From: Streptomyces sp. NBC_01260
Lineage (GTDB): Bacteria > Actinomycetota > Actinomycetes > Streptomycetales > Streptomycetaceae
Direction of reading: 5' to 3'
DNA length: 64,000 bases
Assembly: GCF_036226405.1 (NCBI RefSeq)
Contig: NZ_CP108464.1
Location: 3,596,001 to 3,660,000, forward strand
Shown: positions 52,124 to 60,911 of the stretch, piece after piece
Numbering within the stretch: the stretch's first letter is position 1
How the letters are laid out: every line of letters starts with the position of its first letter
Notes under the pieces: generated by a model
Databases searched by the model: none
Seen by the model: the letters and a program-made list of their open reading frames with translations, nothing else
What the model was told of the DNA's origin: nothing
Made by a program: the position numbers and the translations under genes

Positions 52124-52355
52124 GGTGGGCTCCTCAGCGGGACAGCGGGGGTTCCTGCGTTCTGTGTTCCATCCTTGGGCCGGTTCCGGGGCCGTACGGT
52201 CGGCGTACCGGCTCGACACCGCACGCGGGACGGCTGACGGCCCCATCGGCCGATCGGTTGATGCGGGGGCGGCCGATCAGGGTGACGATGGAGTGTCCGC
52301 GCAGGTCAGCAGCGGTCTCCGGACAGGGGCCCGCGGTGAGGAGCAGGGGTACCAG

Positions 52356-53603
52356 GTGGAGCAGCGAACCCCGTCGGCACGTGGCGCGGGGTGGGCCGCC
52401 GACGCGGACACCCGTGGTCTCGCCCTGCTCATGCACGCCGCGTTCTTCCTACTCCTGGGCGCCTCGCTGAGCCGGTTCCTGCTGCGCCACCCCGGCGAGG
52501 CCCGCACCCCGTGGATCATCGGGCTGTCCGTAGCCCTGGCCGCCCTGTACGTGATCGGCCCGGTGCTCGGCTCCCGCCCGACGCCGCGCAGCCTGCTCTG
52601 GCTGGGGGCGCTGGTCGCCGTGTGGATGGTGCTGGTCGTCCTCGCGCCGAGCTTCGCGTGGTGCGCGGTCCCGCTCTTCTACACCGGGCTGCGCATCCTG
52701 CCGCCGCGCGCCGCGCTCGCCCTGGTCGCGCTGCTCACCCTGTTCGTCGTCGCCGCGCAACTGCGGCTGGCCGACGGCTTCGACCCGAACCTGGTCCTCG
52801 CCCCGCCCGCCGTCGCGGCCGTCGCGACCGCCGTCTTCGTCCACACGCAACGGCAGGCCGCACGCCAGGACGAACTCATCGGCGACCTGCTGCGCACCCG
52901 CCGCGAGCTGGCCGCCACCGAACGGCGCGAAGGCACCCTCGCCGAACGCCAGCGGCTCTCCATGGAGATCCACGACACCCTCGCCCAGGGCCTGTCCAGC
53001 CAGCAGATGCTGCTCCAGGCCGCCGACCGCACCTGGGACACCGACCCGGCGACCGCCCGCCGCCACATCCGTACCGCCACCGGCATCGCGGAACGCAACC
53101 TCGCCGAGGCCCGCCGCTTCGTCCACGACCTGGCCCCCGCCGACCTGGCCGAGGGCGGCGGGCTGGACGCGGCGCTGCACGCACTCGCCGCCCGCGAGAC
53201 CGCGCAGGCACAGGGCCGGCCGACCGTCCGCTGCCACGTCGAGGGCGCACCCCACGCCGCGCTGCCCGACCGGGTGCAGTCCGCGCTGCTGCGGATCGCC
53301 CAGGGCGCACTGGCCAACGTGACCGAGCACGCGGACGCCACCGAGGCCGCCCTGACCCTCACCCACCTCGACGACCGGATCGTCCTCGACATCGCCGACA
53401 ACGGCCACGGCTTCGCCCCCGCCGCGCACACCGGAGCGCCGGGCGGCGTACGCGGTCACGGGCTGCCCGCGATGCGCGCCCGGCTGCGTCAGCTCGGCGG
53501 CAGCCTCACCATCGAATCCGCACCCGGCGAAGGCACCGTGGTGACCGCCGCCGTCCCCCTCACCGACGGACCCGCCGCCCTCACCCCCCAGGACCCCGCA
53601 TGA
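52356..53603 (+). CDS. senS: Sensor histidine kinase SenS
   Basis: 415 residues. About five transmembrane helices in residues 22-162, a coiled-coil linker (QRQAARQDELIGDLLRTRRE), HisKA_3 with phosphorylated His206 in LSMEIHDTLAQGLS, and a HATPase with NVTEHADATEA and DIADNGHGF. This class pairs with LuxR-type regulators. GTG 52356 with AGGGG upstream; ATGA overlap with senR. With the divergent hbpS it forms the redox-sensing HbpS-SenS-SenR system. Confidence 0.9.
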   Translation: MEQRTPSARGAGWAADADTRGLALLMHAAFFLLLGASLSRFLLRHPGEARTPWIIGLSVALAALYVIGPVLGSRPTPRSLLWLGALVAVWMVLVVLAPSFAWCAVPLFYTGLRILPPRAALALVALLTLFVVAAQLRLADGFDPNLVLAPPAVAAVATAVFVHTQRQAARQDELIGDLLRTRRELAATERREGTLAERQRLSMEIHDTLAQGLSSQQMLLQAADRTWDTDPATARRHIRTATGIAERNLAEARRFVHDLAPADLAEGGGLDAALHALAARETAQAQGRPTVRCHVEGAPHAALPDRVQSALLRIAQGALANVTEHADATEAALTLTHLDDRIVLDIADNGHGFAPAAHTGAPGGVRGHGLPAMRARLRQLGGSLTIESAPGEGTVVTAAVPLTDGPAALTPQDPA

Positions 53604-54283
53604 CCGCCGCGCAGCCGCCCGTCCGCATCCTGCTCTGCGACGACCACGCCGTCGTACGCGCCGGACTCCTCGCCCTCCTCGGCAGCGAACCCGACATCGA
53701 GGTCGTCGGCGAGGCGGGCAGCGGCGAGGAGGCCGTCGCCCTGGCCGGCCGGCTCACCCCCGACGTCGTCCTGATGGACCTCCAGCTGGGCGAGGGCATC
53801 GACGGCGTCGAGGCCACCCGCCGCATCACCGCAACCGCCGGTGGCACCTCAGCCGCCACCGCCGGTGGCGCGTCCAGTGCCGCGTCCGGTCCCCACGTCC
53901 TGGTCCTCACCACGTACGACACGGACGCCGACATCACCCGCGCCATCGGGGCGGGCGCCACCGGCTACCTGCTGAAGGCCGAACGCCCGGAGGAGCTCTT
54001 CGCCGCGATCCGCTCGGCCGCCCAGGGCCGCACCACGCTCTCCCCGCCCGTCGCCAGCCGCGTCATGGCCCGTATGCGCAGGCCGCTGCCCACCCTCACC
54101 GACCGCGAACGCGACATCCTCGGCCAGCTCTCCCGGGGCCTGGGCAACCGCGACATCGCCCGCGCCCTGTTCATCAGCGAGGCCACCGTCAAGACCCATC
54201 TGGGCCGGATCTACGACAAACTCGGCGTCGACACCCGGGCCGGAGCCGTCTCCGTCGCGAAGGAACAACGGCTGCTGCCCTGA
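53600..54283 (+). CDS. senR: Response regulator SenR (NarL/LuxR type)
   Basis: 227 residues. Receiver with acidic pair DD14-15, phospho-acceptor Asp60 (VVLMDLQLG) and Lys in GYLLKAE; LuxR helix-turn-helix in the last 65 residues (LTDRERDILGQLSRGLGNRD, then ATVKTHLGRIYDKLGV). Residues 78-97 are an Ala/Gly/Ser-rich insertion from a 24-bp duplication (53831-53878). ATG overlaps the senS stop by 4 nt. In S. reticuli SenR controls hbpS and the catalase-peroxidase genes. Confidence 0.92.
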   Translation: MTAAQPPVRILLCDDHAVVRAGLLALLGSEPDIEVVGEAGSGEEAVALAGRLTPDVVLMDLQLGEGIDGVEATRRITATAGGTSAATAGGASSAASGPHVLVLTTYDTDADITRAIGAGATGYLLKAERPEELFAAIRSAAQGRTTLSPPVASRVMARMRRPLPTLTDRERDILGQLSRGLGNRDIARALFISEATVKTHLGRIYDKLGVDTRAGAVSVAKEQRLLP

Positions 54284-54381
54284 CGGCCCGTTCCGCGCGG
54301 CTCCGCGCAGCCGGCCCGCGCGGAACAGGGCAACGATCCGCTGGTGCGGGAGCGACACGCCGGGCATGACACCATCGAACC

Positions 54382-54879
54382 GTGCTCGACATCGGCTACT
54401 CCCTCTCCCGACGCTTCCCCGATCCCCCGCAGACCGACTACCGCCGAGCGGACGTCCGCTCCCTGCGCCACGATCTGTTCTCCGGGGACGTCTACCTCGC
54501 GGACACCAAGGAGGACCGCGAAGTATCCACAGGCTGGGGATGGGTACCGGTGCTCGACTTCGCCTGGGCCCTGTGCGACATCGTCGAACAGATCGACCGC
54601 GACCCCCGCGGCAACCGCTCGCACCGCCGCCAGTTCGCCGAACTCGACTTCACCGAGTCGTCCGACCGGATGCTCTTCGAGCGCCGCTTCGGCTGGGTCG
54701 ACGTCGAGGCCGACTGGATGCCCGCGGAGGAAGCACCGCTCACCTTCAACCACTCCCTGCTGCGCCGCGAGGCCCGCGACTTCCTGCACGACCTGATCGC
54801 CGACCTCGCCGACATGCACGAAGGCCTCGCCGACAACCCGGCGATCTGGGACCTCCAGGCCCGCTTCCCCCGCCTCTGA
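54382..54879 (+). CDS. Conserved hypothetical protein
   Basis: 165 residues, acidic, no membrane segment. MLDIGYSLSRRFPDPPQTDY, then FSGDVYLADTKE, WGWVPVLDFAWALCDIVEQI and HDLIADLADMHEGLADNPAI. Similar single-copy proteins occur in Streptomyces without known function. GTG 54382 has no ribosome site, possibly leaderless. It is convergent with the pentapeptide-repeat gene. Confidence 0.7.
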   Translation: MLDIGYSLSRRFPDPPQTDYRRADVRSLRHDLFSGDVYLADTKEDREVSTGWGWVPVLDFAWALCDIVEQIDRDPRGNRSHRRQFAELDFTESSDRMLFERRFGWVDVEADWMPAEEAPLTFNHSLLRREARDFLHDLIADLADMHEGLADNPAIWDLQARFPRL

Positions 54880-54960
54880 CCCCAGCCTCCCAGCCCCGTC
54901 TCGCAGCCCCCGCCTCCGAGCGGGCGCCTCCGAGCGGGCCCGAAGGCCAGGGCCCGGCCC

Positions 54961-55668
54961 TCACGCCTCCACCCGCACCCCGATCTGCGCCGCGAACGCC
55001 GGAGCCAGCTCCATCAGCTGCGACGGGCTGATCACCGCACCCGCCAGCCGCTCCACCCCGCGCGCGATATCCAGCTCCGCGACCGTCCGCAGATCCACCG
55101 ACTCCATCCGCACCGCACTGAAATCGGCCCGCTTCAGCACACAGTCCCGGAACTCCACCCGGTCCAGCTGCGCGCCCCCGAAATCCGGCTCGGACAGCAC
55201 ACAGCCCTCGAACACCACATCCTTCAGCCGCGCCTTCCGCAGATTCAGGTAGTCGATCTTCCCGCCCCGCACCAGCACCCGCTCCAGCACCGCACCGTGC
55301 AGTTGCACCCCGCCCAGGCGCGCGTCCACGATCTCCACGTCCCGCAGCGACGCCCCGGCGAGATCCGTGCCCACCCCCCGTACCCCCGTCAGCACCGAAT
55401 CGATGAAACGGGCCCTGACCAGCTCCGTACGGTCCAGAGCGCAGCCATCCAGCGCACAGTCCATGAACCGGGCCCCCGGACCCGACTCGTCCGCCAGATC
55501 CACGGACTCGAAGCGCACCCCGTCGTAATCCCCGTCCGGCTCCAGCCCCCCGCCGCCGTACGGCTCCAGCGGCGGCAGCCTCACCTCCGGACGCCGCGCC
55601 ACCGCGACCCCGTCCTTACCGCCCCGGCCCCTGCCGCTTCCCTGACCACTACCGCTGCTGCGCACCAT
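54961..55668 (-). CDS. Pentapeptide-repeat protein
   Basis: 235 residues. From about residue 40 to 200 the sequence follows the A(D/N)Lxx pattern, e.g. DCALDGCALDRTELVRARFI, LAGASLRDVEIVDARLGGVQ and FRDCVLKRADFSAVRMESVD, which folds as a right-handed quadrilateral beta helix. Some relatives mimic DNA and protect gyrase; here the function is unknown. Start near 55668 is uncertain because a run of G directly abuts the ATG. Confidence 0.85.
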   Translation of the reverse strand: MVRSSGSGQGSGRGRGGKDGVAVARRPEVRLPPLEPYGGGGLEPDGDYDGVRFESVDLADESGPGARFMDCALDGCALDRTELVRARFIDSVLTGVRGVGTDLAGASLRDVEIVDARLGGVQLHGAVLERVLVRGGKIDYLNLRKARLKDVVFEGCVLSEPDFGGAQLDRVEFRDCVLKRADFSAVRMESVDLRTVAELDIARGVERLAGAVISPSQLMELAPAFAAQIGVRVEA

Positions 55669-55778
55669 CCCCCCATCGTGACGCACCCCACTGACAACGC
55701 CCCGCCGCCGATGTCACACCCGGCCTCCCGCCGCCCGTCATGTACCCAAAGACACCTCCAGCGAAGGAGACCGGGACC

Positions 55779-56966
55779 ATGCAGCGCATCCACATCATCG
55801 GCGGCGGCCTCGCCGGATTCACCGCAGCCATCACCGCGGCCGAATCCGGCGCCCTGGTGACCGTCCACGAGGCCCACCACACCCTCGGCGGACGCGCCAG
55901 GACCGCCGAAGGCCCGTACCGCACCAACGAGGGACCGCACGCCCTCTACCGCCGCGGCCCCCACTGGAGCTGGCTCGACCGGCGCAACCTCCTCGGCCCC
56001 ACCACCACCGTCCCTCCCCTCGAAGCCGCCCGGCTCCGCTTCCGCCACCGCTCCACCCTGCGCCGCACCCCGCCCCTCGCCCTCCTCCGGCTCAGCCGCC
56101 GCAGCGCCGCACAGGCCCCCGTCGACACCGACTTCCGCACCTGGGCCACCGCACAGATCGGCGAGGACGGCGCCCGCACGGCCGCGCACTACACCGCCGT
56201 CGCCCTCTTCCACCACGACCCCGGCAGCCTCTCCGCGGCCTTCGTCCAGGAACGGCTGCACCGCGCCGGCGCACTGCCGCCCGAAGCCCGCTACCCCATC
56301 GGCGGCTGGGCCCAGATCATCGACCGGATGGCGTCCCGCGCCTGGAACCTCAGCGTCCGCATCGAGACCGCGAGCCGCATCGACTCCGCCGCCCTCGGCA
56401 CCCTCGCCCGCACCGGCCCGGTCGTCGTCGCCACCTCCCTCGACGCCGCCCGCACCCTCCTCGGCGACCCGGCACTCACCTGGGCCTCCGGCCGCACCGC
56501 CCTCATCGACCTCGCCCTGCGCACCCGCCGCGGCGACGCGTTCGCCGTGTCCGACCTCGACGCCCCCGGCTGGATCGAACGGTTCACCGCCCAGGACCGC
56601 ACCCTCGCCCCCCACGGGGAACAACTCCTCCAAGGACAGTTCCCCATCGCCCCCGACGCGTCCCGGGCCACCGGAACCGCCCGCGCCGAAGAACTCCTCG
56701 ACCTCGGCTACCCCGGCTGGCGCGAGCGCACCGTCTGGCGCCGCGACGCCCTCGCCACCGGCCGCACCGGCGCGGTCGACCACCCCGGCACCACCTGGCG
56801 CGACCGGCCCGCCATCGACCGCGGCAACGGCATCTACCTCGCGGGCGACCAGGTCGCCGCCCCCGGCCTGCTCAGCGAGGTCTCCTTCACCAGCGGCATC
56901 AAAGCAGCCCTCCTCGCCCTCAAGGCCACCGAGAACCACACCGAGCCCAGCGCCCCACGCCTCTGA
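55779..56966 (+). CDS. FAD-dependent amine oxidase/phytoene-desaturase-like oxidoreductase
   Basis: 395 residues. FAD-binding Rossmann motif IHIIGGGLAGFTAAITAAES and the glutamate/arginine segment EAHHTLGGRARTA; C-terminal FAD motif GIYLAGDQVAAPGLLSEVSF. The central substrate domain is short and gives no hint to the substrate. AAGGAG lies 10 nt before ATG 55779. Streptomyces homologues are annotated as NAD(P)-binding or amine oxidases without assigned role. Confidence 0.82.
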   Translation: MQRIHIIGGGLAGFTAAITAAESGALVTVHEAHHTLGGRARTAEGPYRTNEGPHALYRRGPHWSWLDRRNLLGPTTTVPPLEAARLRFRHRSTLRRTPPLALLRLSRRSAAQAPVDTDFRTWATAQIGEDGARTAAHYTAVALFHHDPGSLSAAFVQERLHRAGALPPEARYPIGGWAQIIDRMASRAWNLSVRIETASRIDSAALGTLARTGPVVVATSLDAARTLLGDPALTWASGRTALIDLALRTRRGDAFAVSDLDAPGWIERFTAQDRTLAPHGEQLLQGQFPIAPDASRATGTARAEELLDLGYPGWRERTVWRRDALATGRTGAVDHPGTTWRDRPAIDRGNGIYLAGDQVAAPGLLSEVSFTSGIKAALLALKATENHTEPSAPRL

Positions 56967-57000
56967 CCGCCGACCGCCGACCGCCGACCCGACCGGGTGG

Positions 57001-57477
57001 CTAACGCCCGCCCAGCTCCGCCAGCGCCCCGTCCGTCAGCCGGTACACCGTCCACTCGTCCTGCGGCCGCGCACCCAGCGCCTCGTAGAACGCGATCGAC
57101 GGAGCGTTCCAGTTCAGCACCGACCACTCGAGCCGCTCATAGCCACGCTCCACACAGATCCGCGCCAGCTCCCCCAGCAACGCCTTCCCGTGCCCGCCGC
57201 CCCGCCGCTCCGGACGCACATACAGATCCTCCAGATAGATACCGTGCACCCCACGCCAGGTGGAGAAGTTCAGGAACCACAACGCGAAGCCCACCACCTC
57301 ACCGTCCTCGTCGGACTCGGCGATGTGCGCGAACGCCGCGGGCCGCTCACCGAACAGCGCCTCACGCAACTGCTCCTCGGTGGCATTCGCCTCGTGCAGC
57401 GCCTTCTCGTAATCGGCCAACTCACGGACCATCGCGTGAAGGGCAGGGACATCAGCAGCGGTAGCGGTACGAATCAT
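57001..57477 (-). CDS. GNAT N-acetyltransferase, diamine acetyltransferase-like
   Basis: 158 residues. MIRTATAADVPALHAMVREL, then FLNFSTWRGVHGIYLEDLYV and RPERRGGGHGKALLGELARI with the acetyl-CoA loop, and WNAPSIAFYEALGARPQDEW. This pattern matches SAT1-type polyamine N-acetyltransferases. ATG 57477 follows a -10-like TACGCT by 6 nt, suggesting a leaderless transcript. Confidence 0.88.
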   Translation of the reverse strand: MIRTATAADVPALHAMVRELADYEKALHEANATEEQLREALFGERPAAFAHIAESDEDGEVVGFALWFLNFSTWRGVHGIYLEDLYVRPERRGGGHGKALLGELARICVERGYERLEWSVLNWNAPSIAFYEALGARPQDEWTVYRLTDGALAELGGR

Positions 57478-57508
57478 GAGGGCAGCGTAAGCAGCACCGC
57501 GCCGCGCA

Positions 57509-58429
57509 CTACGCCCGGCCCAGCAACCGCCGCGCGATCTCGGCCTGCTCCGGCGCCAGCCGCCGCGCACCGTCCTCGGCACCCCAGCACGCGTTCTGCA
57601 GCACCCGCCCGAGCGTCCACGCCCGCGCCCGCCCCCGGTCCAGCCCCAGCGCCCCCGTCAGCAGATCGAACCGCCACCCCACCGTCCCCGCGTCGAAGCG
57701 GTCGGCCAGCGCCGGAAGCAGCTCGAACCCCGGATCACCGGCCAGCGGCTTCGGATCGATCGCCACCCACCGCACCGCCTGCCCCGTCGGCCCGCCCCGC
57801 CCGGCCAGCACATTGCCGAAGTGCAGGTCCCAGTGCAGCAACCGGTCCCCCGGCTCCCCCGCCACCTCTCGCACCGCCGCGGCGCAGTCCGCCAGCAGCC
57901 GCCGCTCCCCCTCGTCCACCAGCAGCCCCGCCGCGCCCGGCGCCGCCGCCAGCATCCGCGCCGACACCTCGCCCAGCCCCCGCAAACCGCCCCCCGCCGG
58001 AGCCCGCACCGCCGTCAGCCCCGCCAGCAACTCCGCGACGACCCGCACCGCTTCCCGCACATCGGCCGTACCCGACAGCGGACGATGCCCGTCCAGCCGC
58101 TCCAGCAGCATCGTCCCCGTCGCCGGGTCGTGGTCCAGCAGCTCCACCGCACCCGCCGACGCCTCACCCCACACCCGCAGCGCGAGCGGCTCCCCCGCCG
58201 TCTCCACGTCCACCGCCTGCAACTTCAGCGCGGCCGGGCGCCCGTCCGCCACCCGCACCACCGGAAGCACCAGCGCACACACCCCGTACAACGCCTCGCC
58301 GTCCCGGCGCAGCCCCCACCGCTCCAGGAACTCCGCGGACATCCCCGGCAACGCGGCGAGAAACGCCCGCCCGGCCTCACCGTTGTACTTGGACTGAGTG
58401 GCGATCAGCGCATCCGGAATGTCAATCAC
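57509..58429 (-). CDS. Aminoglycoside/hydroxyurea phosphotransferase family kinase
   Basis: 306 residues, APH(6)-like. Catalytic loop LLHWDLHFGNVLAG and the DFG-equivalent VAIDPKPLAGDPGFEL; N-lobe with lysine in RPAALKLQAVDV and LLERLDGHRPL. Chromosomal members are often annotated as streptomycin or hydroxyurea kinases; resistance should not be assumed. GTG 58429 is preceded by TACGAT at -10 spacing, so leaderless is likely. The promoter region is shared with the rhomboid-like gene. Confidence 0.85.
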   Translation of the reverse strand: MIDIPDALIATQSKYNGEAGRAFLAALPGMSAEFLERWGLRRDGEALYGVCALVLPVVRVADGRPAALKLQAVDVETAGEPLALRVWGEASAGAVELLDHDPATGTMLLERLDGHRPLSGTADVREAVRVVAELLAGLTAVRAPAGGGLRGLGEVSARMLAAAPGAAGLLVDEGERRLLADCAAAVREVAGEPGDRLLHWDLHFGNVLAGRGGPTGQAVRWVAIDPKPLAGDPGFELLPALADRFDAGTVGWRFDLLTGALGLDRGRARAWTLGRVLQNACWGAEDGARRLAPEQAEIARRLLGRA

Positions 58430-58462
58430 GCCCCCGATCGTAGGAGCGTGCGTCAATCGGCT

Positions 58463-59140
58463 ATGACCCCGAGCCATCCCGCCCCGCCCACGCGGCCCCG
58501 CCCCGCACCCGTCACGTGGCTCCGCGGCGCCGGCTCATGGATCCGCAGCGCCCCCGGCACCTACATCTGGCTGACGGCCCTCTTCATCACCACCGTCATC
58601 GTCCACCAGATGTCACCGGACTTCGAGGAGGACTTCCTCCGCCAGCGCTCCACCAACATCCACGAACTGTCCCAGGACCCCGTACGCGTCCTGATCAACA
58701 GCGCCTTCTGGATCGACGGCGGCGAGTGGCTCCCCTACGCCGTCCTCTACACCGTCTTCCACGCCCCCGCCGAACGCCGCCTCGGCACCCTGCGCTGGCT
58801 CGCCGTCGCCGCCGCCGCCCACATCCTCGCCACCTTCGTCAGCGAAGGCGTGCTGGCCTGGGCCATCCGGCACGGCCACGCACCCGCGACCGCCGCCAAC
58901 ACCCTGGACGTCGGCGTCAGCTACGCACTCGCCGGCGTCGTCGCCGTCCTCACCTACTACATCCCGCACCCCTGGCGGTACGTGTACCTCTTCGCCGTCC
59001 TCGTCATCTACGGCATCCCCCTCGTCACCAGCGCCACCTTCACCGACATCGGCCACTTCACCGCCGTGCTCATCGGCCTCGCCTGCTACCCACTGACCCG
59101 GCACCACCGCCACGAGACGAAACCGGCCCCTGCCCAGTAA
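58463..59140 (+). CDS. Rhomboid-like membrane protein
   Basis: 225 residues with about six hydrophobic segments. Possible catalytic Ser in VGVSYALAGVVAVLTYY and His in DIGHFTAVLIGLACY, placed as in rhomboid-like (Rhomboid_2) actinobacterial proteins; whether it is an active protease is not certain. ATG 58463, or GTG 58448 five residues earlier. Confidence 0.72.
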   Translation: MTPSHPAPPTRPRPAPVTWLRGAGSWIRSAPGTYIWLTALFITTVIVHQMSPDFEEDFLRQRSTNIHELSQDPVRVLINSAFWIDGGEWLPYAVLYTVFHAPAERRLGTLRWLAVAAAAHILATFVSEGVLAWAIRHGHAPATAANTLDVGVSYALAGVVAVLTYYIPHPWRYVYLFAVLVIYGIPLVTSATFTDIGHFTAVLIGLACYPLTRHHRHETKPAPAQ

Positions 59141-59214
59141 CGTCCAGCCGAACAGAGCACCGCACTCCACAGCCGGCCAGACAGCCAGCCAGTCACACGG
59201 ACAGCAGGGGCAAC

Positions 59215-60615
59215 ATGAGTACCGTCAGCACCGTCAACGGCGGCATATCCTTCTGGTACGCGGACCAGGGCACCCCCACCCCCCGCGAACCTCTGCCCGG
59301 CGACGCCACCGCCGACGTCTGCATCGTCGGCGGCGGATACACCGGACTCTGGACGGCGTACTACCTCAAGAAGGCCGTCCCCTTCCTCAACATCACCGTC
59401 CTGGAAGCCAAGTTCTGCGGCTACGGCGCCTCCGGGCGCAACGGCGGCTGGCTCTACAACGGCATCGCCGGCCGCGACCGCTACGCGAAGCTCCACGGCC
59501 ACGAGGCGGCCGTCCGCCTCCAGCAGTCGATGAACGACACCGTCGCCGAGGTCATCCGCGTCGCCGACGAGGAGAAGATCGACGCGGACATCCACCGGGG
59601 CGGCGTCCTGGAAGTCGCCTGCACCCCGGCCCAGCTCGCCCGCCTGAAGGACTTCCACTCCGCCGAGATCGCCTTCGGCGAGACCGACCGCACCCTGCAC
59701 GGCGCCCGCGAGACCGCCGAACGCGTCCGCGTCACCGGAGCCGTCGGCTCCACCTGGACCCCGCACGGCGCCCGCCTGCACCCCGCCAAACTCGTCAAGG
59801 GCCTCGCCGACGTCGTGGAGGCCCTCGGCGTCACCCTCCACGAGTCGACCCCCGTCACCGAGATCAAGCCCAAACACGCCATCACCCCGTACGGCACGGT
59901 CCGCGCCCCCTACGTACTGCGCTGCACCGAAGGCTTCACGGCGGGCATCAAGGGCCAGAAGCGCACCTGGCTCCCGATGAACTCCTCCATGATCGTCACC
60001 GAGCCCCTCCCCGCCTCCCTCTGGGACACCATCGGCTGGAACGGCCGCGAAACCCTCGGCGACATGGCCCACGCCTACCTGTACGCCCAGCGCACCGCCG
60101 ACGACCGCATCGCCCTGGGCGGCCGCGGCATCCCCTACCGCTACGGCTCGGCCACCGACAACGACGGCCGCACCCAGCCCGCCACCATCGAGGCCCTGCG
60201 CGACCTGCTCGTCCGCCTCTTCCCCACCACCGCGGGCACCCGCATCGCCCACGCCTGGTCCGGCGTCCTCGGCGTCCCCCGCGACTGGTGCGCCACCGTC
60301 ACCCTGGACCGCTCCACCGGCCTCGGCTGGGCGGGCGGCTACGTCGGCTCCGGCGTCGCCACCACCAACCTCGCCGCCCGCACCCTGCGCGACCTGATCC
60401 AACAGGACTCCGGCCAGTCCGGCCCCACCGAACTAACCACCCTGCCCTGGGTCAACCACAAGGTCCGCCGCTGGGAACCGGAACCCCTGCGCTGGCTCGG
60501 CGTCCACGGCATGTACGCCGCCTACCGCGCCGCCGACCGCCGCGAACTCACCTCACCCCGCGCGGGCACCGACCCGATCGCGAAGATCGCGGACCGGCTG
60601 GCGGGGCGGCACTGA
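59215..60615 (+). CDS. FAD-dependent oxidoreductase of the DadA/GlpD-like (DAO) family
   Basis: 466 residues. FAD motif DVCIVGGGYTGLWTAYYLKK, then VTVLEAKFCGYGASGRNGGW; C-terminal GWAGGYVGSGVATTNLAART. The layout is that of gamma-glutamylputrescine or glycine/D-amino-acid oxidases. AGCAGGGG precedes the ATG. Given the nearby diamine-acetyltransferase-like gene, a polyamine-linked substrate is possible, but this is only inference. Confidence 0.87.
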   Translation: MSTVSTVNGGISFWYADQGTPTPREPLPGDATADVCIVGGGYTGLWTAYYLKKAVPFLNITVLEAKFCGYGASGRNGGWLYNGIAGRDRYAKLHGHEAAVRLQQSMNDTVAEVIRVADEEKIDADIHRGGVLEVACTPAQLARLKDFHSAEIAFGETDRTLHGARETAERVRVTGAVGSTWTPHGARLHPAKLVKGLADVVEALGVTLHESTPVTEIKPKHAITPYGTVRAPYVLRCTEGFTAGIKGQKRTWLPMNSSMIVTEPLPASLWDTIGWNGRETLGDMAHAYLYAQRTADDRIALGGRGIPYRYGSATDNDGRTQPATIEALRDLLVRLFPTTAGTRIAHAWSGVLGVPRDWCATVTLDRSTGLGWAGGYVGSGVATTNLAARTLRDLIQQDSGQSGPTELTTLPWVNHKVRRWEPEPLRWLGVHGMYAAYRAADRRELTSPRAGTDPIAKIADRLAGRH

Positions 60616-60643
60616 CCGCTGGGAACGGCCGTTCCGCGCATAA

Positions 60644-60682
60644 AAAAATCCCAGGCCGGCAGAGCGCTGGCCTGGGATTTTT
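60644..60682. terminator. Bidirectional terminator between oxidoreductase and tRNA genes
   Basis: Perfect 14-bp stem (arms AAAAATCCCAGGCC and GGCCTGGGATTTTT, 11-nt loop), with a long T-run on the minus strand. It starts 1 bp after the tRNA 3' end. Confidence 0.95.
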
Positions 60683-60683
60683 G

Positions 60684-60756
60684 AGCCGCCTGTCGGAATC
60701 GAACCGACGACCTTCGGATTACAAAGCCGGAGCTCTTCCAACTGAGCTAAGGCGGC
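60684..60756 (-). tRNA. tRNA-Thr (anticodon TGT)
   Basis: 73 nt on the minus strand. Acceptor stem GCCGCCT with AGGCGGC, D stem GCTC with GAGC, T arm GTCGG-TTCGATT-CCGAC all pair perfectly. The anticodon loop TTTGTAA gives TGT. The anticodon stem (CCGGC and TCCGA) has only three canonical pairs in the middle; the outer C-A and inner C-T do not pair. The discriminator base is T and CCA is not encoded. It could be a functional oddity or a decaying gene. Confidence 0.85.
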
Positions 60757-60911
60757 AACGCGCATGTCAATCCACACGCGCGAACTCTCACTCTACACAG
60801 CGCGCACCAACCAATCCACGAAGTTCCGCAGCCCCCGTAACCGCCCGATCGCCCGTGCGTTAAGAACACTGACGTACTGATCCGGATATCGGACAGCCGA
60901 GGGGCGAGGGC

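Noticed and set aside
57509..58429. Aminoglycoside resistance determinant
   Set aside because: Chromosomal APH-fold kinases in Streptomyces have many roles; no biosynthetic or mobile context supports resistance.
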